Source: CAZDGV01 sp964505195 (lineage in GTDB: Bacteria > Bacteroidota > Bacteroidia > Chitinophagales > Chitinophagaceae). From it: 26,150 nucleotides of DNA. The position numbers were made by a program, and so were the translations under genes. Shown here piece after piece: positions 22,476 to 26,150 of the stretch. Below the pieces are notes generated by a model, which was not told the origin of the DNA, did no database searches, and was given only the letters and a program-made list of their open reading frames with translations. The stretch spans positions 1 through 26,150 of the forward strand of contig CAZDGV010000023.1 of assembly GCA_964505195.1 (NCBI GenBank), given 5' to 3'. The stretch's first letter is position 1. Every line of letters starts with the position of its first letter.

Positions 22476-24326
22476 TCAAGATTCAACAATAATATTACTC
22501 TTCTCTCCACCTTGCATGAGGGATACACTTCGACTAATAAACGCGCTAAGCTGCTCACCCTTTAAAAGTCCCTGCGAAAGCAAAGCCAGATCGGCGAGGT
22601 TGTGAACCAATTCCTGCGCCTGTTGCTGATTGGATTCACTTAGTATTTTTTGATAAATAGGATGGTTGCCGTTTACCGTAAGCTCCACTTCATCGGGCAT
22701 GGAAGCATAAAAACTACCCATAGGTCCGCTCATATGCGCCATATCTTTCATGCGGCGCATCATTTCAGGACGCGTAGCTACTACGGGTGGTGTGTCAGTA
22801 CTAAGTCCCTTCACCTCTACATTAATGCGCAAATCTGTCAACTCACGATTAAACATTTCCTTCAGTGCTTTCTCTTCTTTCTTTGAAAGCACAGATTTTG
22901 TGTCGTCTTGCTTATCAATCAAATTGTCGGTAATGTCTGCATCTACTCTTCGGAATACAACATTATCCCATTTCATTTCAATCTGATTAATAAACGCTGC
23001 ATCCACCATGGTATCCATCTTCACTACTTTATACCCCCTGTCTTCTGCCGCTTTGATATAATGATGCTGCTGTACTGAATCAGTTGTATATAAGAGTACC
23101 AATTTGCCTTCTTTGTTCTTTTGTAGCGTTTCTGCAGCATTGCGGTACTCCTCCAGTGTGTAGAATGTTTCAGAAGCAGCGTCTTTCAAAATGTGAAACT
23201 TATTCGCCTTTTCAAGAAACTTGTCGTCGGTCATCATTCCGTACTTCACAAACAGCCCCAGACTATCCCATTTCTCTTCAAACGATTTTCTTTCGTTGCG
23301 GAATATCTCATCTAGCTTATCGGCTACTTTTTTGGTGATGTGCGCATTGATTTTTTTCACATTCGGGTCACCCTGTAAATAGCTGCGACTTACATTGAGC
23401 GGGATATCCGGACTGTCGATTACTCCATGCAATAGCATGAGAAACTCGGGTACAATATCTTTTACCTCATCGGTTACAAACACCTGATTGCAGTAAAGCT
23501 GAATCTTATCTTTCTGAATTTCGTAGCTCTGCTTTATTTTGGGGAAATAGAGTACGCCGGTAAGATTAAATGGATAGTCTACATTCAGATGAATCCAAAA
23601 AAGAGGTGCATCGCTGAAGGGATACAGCTCTTTGTAAAAATCCTGATAATCCTGCGTGGTAAGATCTGCAGGCTTTTTCACCCACAGGGGTTGAGTATTG
23701 TTGATTTGCTCTTCTTCAAAATAAATTGCCACGGGTAAGAAACGGCAGAAGCGTTTCAAAATGCCTTTTAAACGATCTGCTTCTAAAAATTCCTTGCTCT
23801 CCTCATCAACATACAACACCACATCGGTTCCTCTTTCAGTGCGAACAGTCGTTTCTTCAAGTTGGTAAGTCGGACTTCCATCGCATTCCCAGCGCATGGC
23901 CGGAGCATCTTTAAAACTCTTTGTAAACAACTCTACCTTACTGCTTACCATAAAGGCAGAATAAAAACCCAAACCGAATTTGCCGATAATGGCATTCTCT
24001 GTTTGACCCTTATACTTCTGTACAAACTCTTCTGCTCCTGAAAAAGCGACCTGGTTGATGTATTTCTCAACCTCTTCAGCCGTCATGCCCACTCCATTAT
24101 CACTAATAGTAATGGTACCTTTTTCTTTATCAAGCTTCACAGTCACTTTCAGCTCCCCGATTTCACCCTGTGCTTCACCAAGCGATGCTAGGGTTTTCAA
24201 TTTTTGACTGGCATCTACTGCGTTGCTTACCAGCTCACGCAAAAAGATTTCATGGTCGCTGTAAAGAAATTTCTTAATGATCGGGAAAATATTCTCCGTT
24301 TGTACACGAATGCTTCCGGTTTGCAT
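22476..24326 (-). CDS. htpG: Molecular chaperone HtpG (Hsp90)
   Basis: About 616 residues. The N-terminal GHKL ATPase domain has ENIFPIIKKFLYSDHEIFLRELVSNAVDA, ISDNGVGM and GKFGLGFYSAFMVS, which bind ATP. The middle domain has the FLRLLHG-like FLMLLHGVIDSPDIPLNVSRS stretch with the client- and ATP-contacting Arg. The C-terminal dimerisation part is the shorter bacterial type and lacks the eukaryotic MEEVD end. The frame extends two residues further to an ATG at 24332, but homologues begin MQTG or MQKG, so 24326 is preferred. HtpG assists folding under stress. The gene is single, with a strong terminator after it and the divergent GMC gene before it. Confidence 0.96.
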   Translation of the reverse strand: MQTGSIRVQTENIFPIIKKFLYSDHEIFLRELVSNAVDASQKLKTLASLGEAQGEIGELKVTVKLDKEKGTITISDNGVGMTAEEVEKYINQVAFSGAEEFVQKYKGQTENAIIGKFGLGFYSAFMVSSKVELFTKSFKDAPAMRWECDGSPTYQLEETTVRTERGTDVVLYVDEESKEFLEADRLKGILKRFCRFLPVAIYFEEEQINNTQPLWVKKPADLTTQDYQDFYKELYPFSDAPLFWIHLNVDYPFNLTGVLYFPKIKQSYEIQKDKIQLYCNQVFVTDEVKDIVPEFLMLLHGVIDSPDIPLNVSRSYLQGDPNVKKINAHITKKVADKLDEIFRNERKSFEEKWDSLGLFVKYGMMTDDKFLEKANKFHILKDAASETFYTLEEYRNAAETLQKNKEGKLVLLYTTDSVQQHHYIKAAEDRGYKVVKMDTMVDAAFINQIEMKWDNVVFRRVDADITDNLIDKQDDTKSVLSKKEEKALKEMFNRELTDLRINVEVKGLSTDTPPVVATRPEMMRRMKDMAHMSGPMGSFYASMPDEVELTVNGNHPIYQKILSESNQQQAQELVHNLADLALLSQGLLKGEQLSAFISRSVSLMQGGEKSNIIVES

Positions 24327-24486
24327 AGTCAATCAGTTTGCCTGTGTTCAACAAAACAAATACCAGCCCTTACAGCAGTGACAGATTGTCAAAACAAGCT
24401 GCAGTAGATGCATAAATTGAGGCATGATTGGCAGAATCAGCATTCGATTTCTGGCTATCTTTAAATCGAATTAATGCACTGACGTC

Positions 24487-26150
24487 ATGGATGAATTGCA
24501 GATCAAAAAACAATCTAAAGTATACGATGCCGTGATCGTGGGCTCCGGTGCCGGTGGCGGCATGGCGGCCTATGTGCTGGCAAAAGCAGGTTTAAAAGTA
24601 TGCTTGCTTGAAGCCGGCGCTATGTACGATCCCCAAAAAAATATTACCCAGATGAAACAACCCTGGGACAGTCCCCGTCGTGGTGCAAGCACCCGATTTC
24701 GCCCTTTTGGTGATTTTGATGCCTGCTACTGGGGATGGGAAATCGACGGAGAACCTTATACCAAAACAGAAGGTACGCAGTGGGACTGGTGGCGGGCGCG
24801 CATGCTGGGCGGACGTACCAACCATTGGGGACGAATTTCACTGCGCTTCGGACCCAAAGATTTTAAACGGCGAAGCATTGACGGGCTGGGCGACGACTGG
24901 CCCATTGGCTATGAAGATGTTAAACCCTACTACGATAAAATTGACAAGCTGATTGGCATCTTCGGTACAAATGAAGGTTTGGAAAACGACCCCGACGGAA
25001 TTTTTCTTCCGCCACCCAAACCACGCCTGCATGAGCTGATGATTCGAAAAGCAGCTACAGGCATTGGCGTACCGGTCATTCCTTCGCGCCTTTCCATCCT
25101 CACCAAGCAAATAGAATCGACCACACAACGCGGTGTATGTTTCTATTGCGGCCAATGCAATCGCAATTGCAGCATCGCAAAAGCCGATTTTTCTTCTACC
25201 AATGTGCTCATTTACCCCGCAATGGCTACCGGCAACGTAGAGGTGGTGGCGAACGCAATGGCGCGTGAAGTGCTTACCAATAAAGAGGGGCTTGCTACCG
25301 GCATTTCATACGTGAATAAAGAAGACATGCAGGAATATCAGGTACAGGGCCGCGTAGTAATTCTAGCTGCCAGTGCCTGCGAAAGCGCAAGACTGCTGTT
25401 AAACAGCAAATCGACGCGTCACCCGAACGGCTTGGCGAACAACAGCAATGTAGTGGGCAAATACCTGCACGATTCTACAGGAGCAGCGATGGGGGGCGTT
25501 TTGCCGCAACTTTTCGGACGCAAACGCTACAATGAAGATGGTGTTGGCGGAGCACATATCTATTCGCCCTGGTGGCTCGACAATAAAAAACTGGATTTCC
25601 CACGCGGTTATCATATTGAATACTGGGGAGGTATGGGCCAGCCTGCCTATGGGTTCGGGTTCGACATTCAAAATTTCAACGGTAAGTATGTAGTGAACGG
25701 AAAACAAAAAGAAGCCGGCGGCTATGGAGCATCCTTAAAGGAAGACCTTCGTTATTTCTGGGGCGCAGGTGTGGGTATGGCCGGAAGAGGTGAAGCGATT
25801 CCGCGGGAAGACAATTACTGTGAAATCGATCCGAACATGGTTGATAAATACGGCATCCCCGTATTACGCTTTAATGTGAAATGGAGCGACTACGAAATCA
25901 GTCAGGCAAAACATATGAAAGAAACCTTTCGTGAAATCATGCATGAAATGGGTGCCGTGATTACCTGGGGCAATGATGATGGACCGGAAAACAAATGGGG
26001 ACTCTCTCGCCCGGGTGAAATTATTCATGAAGCCGGCACCGTACGCATGGGCAATGATGCAAAACGATCAGCACTCAACAAATGGAGCCAGGCGCATGAT
26101 TGCAAAAATCTGTTTTGTGTGGATGGCGGACAATTTGTAAGTCAGGCAGA
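24487..26150 (+). CDS. GMC-family oxidoreductase (gluconate/fructose dehydrogenase-like), 3' end beyond the window
   Basis: The frame from the ATG at 24487 stays open to the window edge, giving at least 554 residues. VIVGSGAGGGMAAYVL is the FAD-binding start and RMLGGRTNHWGRIS the GMC sugar-dehydrogenase block. HEAGTVRMG followed by NLFCVDGGQF is the GMC C-terminal signature with one active-site His; the remaining tail with the second catalytic residue lies outside. A CX2CX2CX3C cluster (C218, C221, C224, C228) lies in the middle and recalls the iron-sulfur ligand region of FAD-dependent glucose or fructose dehydrogenases. Members oxidise sugar or polyol substrates, usually with a small hitch-hiker subunit and a cytochrome c; such a partner may follow. 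No signal peptide is seen, so export would need a partner. Confidence 0.88.
   Translation, partial: MDELQIKKQSKVYDAVIVGSGAGGGMAAYVLAKAGLKVCLLEAGAMYDPQKNITQMKQPWDSPRRGASTRFRPFGDFDACYWGWEIDGEPYTKTEGTQWDWWRARMLGGRTNHWGRISLRFGPKDFKRRSIDGLGDDWPIGYEDVKPYYDKIDKLIGIFGTNEGLENDPDGIFLPPPKPRLHELMIRKAATGIGVPVIPSRLSILTKQIESTTQRGVCFYCGQCNRNCSIAKADFSSTNVLIYPAMATGNVEVVANAMAREVLTNKEGLATGISYVNKEDMQEYQVQGRVVILAASACESARLLLNSKSTRHPNGLANNSNVVGKYLHDSTGAAMGGVLPQLFGRKRYNEDGVGGAHIYSPWWLDNKKLDFPRGYHIEYWGGMGQPAYGFGFDIQNFNGKYVVNGKQKEAGGYGASLKEDLRYFWGAGVGMAGRGEAIPREDNYCEIDPNMVDKYGIPVLRFNVKWSDYEISQAKHMKETFREIMHEMGAVITWGNDDGPENKWGLSRPGEIIHEAGTVRMGNDAKRSALNKWSQAHDCKNLFCVDGGQFVSQA

Noticed and set aside
24379..24391. Small palindrome TGACA-GAT-TGTCA, and TGACGTCA at 24479-24486, in the htpG/GMC divergent region
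   Set aside because: Short arms, each seen once, with no matching regulator or promoter spacing. Chance is a sufficient explanation.
1..26150. Mobile elements, phage genes, CRISPR arrays, tRNA or rRNA genes
   Set aside because: No transposase, integrase, tandem spaced repeats or recognisable structural RNA sequences were found on either strand. The sulfur island has no flanking repeats that would mark it as a recent insertion.

Overview
The window looks like a chromosomal segment of a Bacteroidota bacterium, most likely of the Chitinophagaceae or a near relative. Reasons: moderate to low GC, weak or absent Shine-Dalgarno sequences, promoter boxes of the Bacteroidota type (TAnnTTTG and close variants), and family choices typical of that phylum (DUF6132, an L-lysine-dehydrogenase-like protein, a Bacteroidota-type GMC oxidoreductase, an HtpG starting MQTGSIRVQTEN). 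No tRNA, rRNA, insertion sequence, integrase, CRISPR array or phage gene was seen. Coding density is high: the longest gap without a gene is about 250 bases (22227-22475), so no stretch above 300 bases is empty.

Layout. Bases 1-3600 are housekeeping or metabolic: the end of a GT51 peptidoglycan transglycosylase, a nicotinamide-riboside salvage pair (pnuC plus a NadR-type kinase, minus strand), a short-chain dehydrogenase and a saccharopine/lysine dehydrogenase-like protein. Bases 3665-14137 form the accessory core, an inorganic-sulfur island: a Crp/Fnr regulator; a TauE/SafE exporter; three consecutive single-domain rhodaneses; two tiny cysteine-bearing membrane proteins; a YeeE/YedE transporter split into two genes; a TsdA-type dihaem thiosulfate dehydrogenase; a divergent SoxB-like protein with a Tat signal; an exported DsrE-like protein; an outer-membrane porin; and a type II sulfide:quinone oxidoreductase. 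Bases 14272-26150 return to general functions: two small uncharacterised proteins, haem A synthase, RNase HII, a UvrD/PcrA helicase, an ArsC-like protein, an ECF sigma factor with a putative membrane anti-sigma factor and a TraB/GumN protein, a lipoprotein, HtpG, and the start of a GMC oxidoreductase that runs off the window.

How the sulfur genes may work together (inference). The porin would admit sulfur anions to the periplasm. TsdA would oxidise thiosulfate to tetrathionate, and the SoxB-like enzyme would hydrolyse a sulfonate-bearing intermediate whose carrier is not encoded here (no SoxYZ, SoxAX or SoxCD in the window). The exported DsrE-like protein and exported rhodanese could carry sulfane sulfur, and the split YeeE pair and small Cys membrane proteins could move it inward. 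Cytoplasmic rhodaneses would pass it on, SQR would oxidise sulfide, and TauE would export sulfite or a related anion.

The strongest non-coding signal is a set of three Crp-type palindromes (TGTGA-N6-TCACA or one mismatch) at 4331, 6816 and 12880. Each heads one transcription unit of the island and sits at nearly the same distance (28-29 bases) before a TTTG promoter box. The regulator next door has a Crp-like recognition helix, lacks an evident cAMP pocket signature, and carries a cysteine pair. Together these suggest a dedicated sulfur-responsive regulon.
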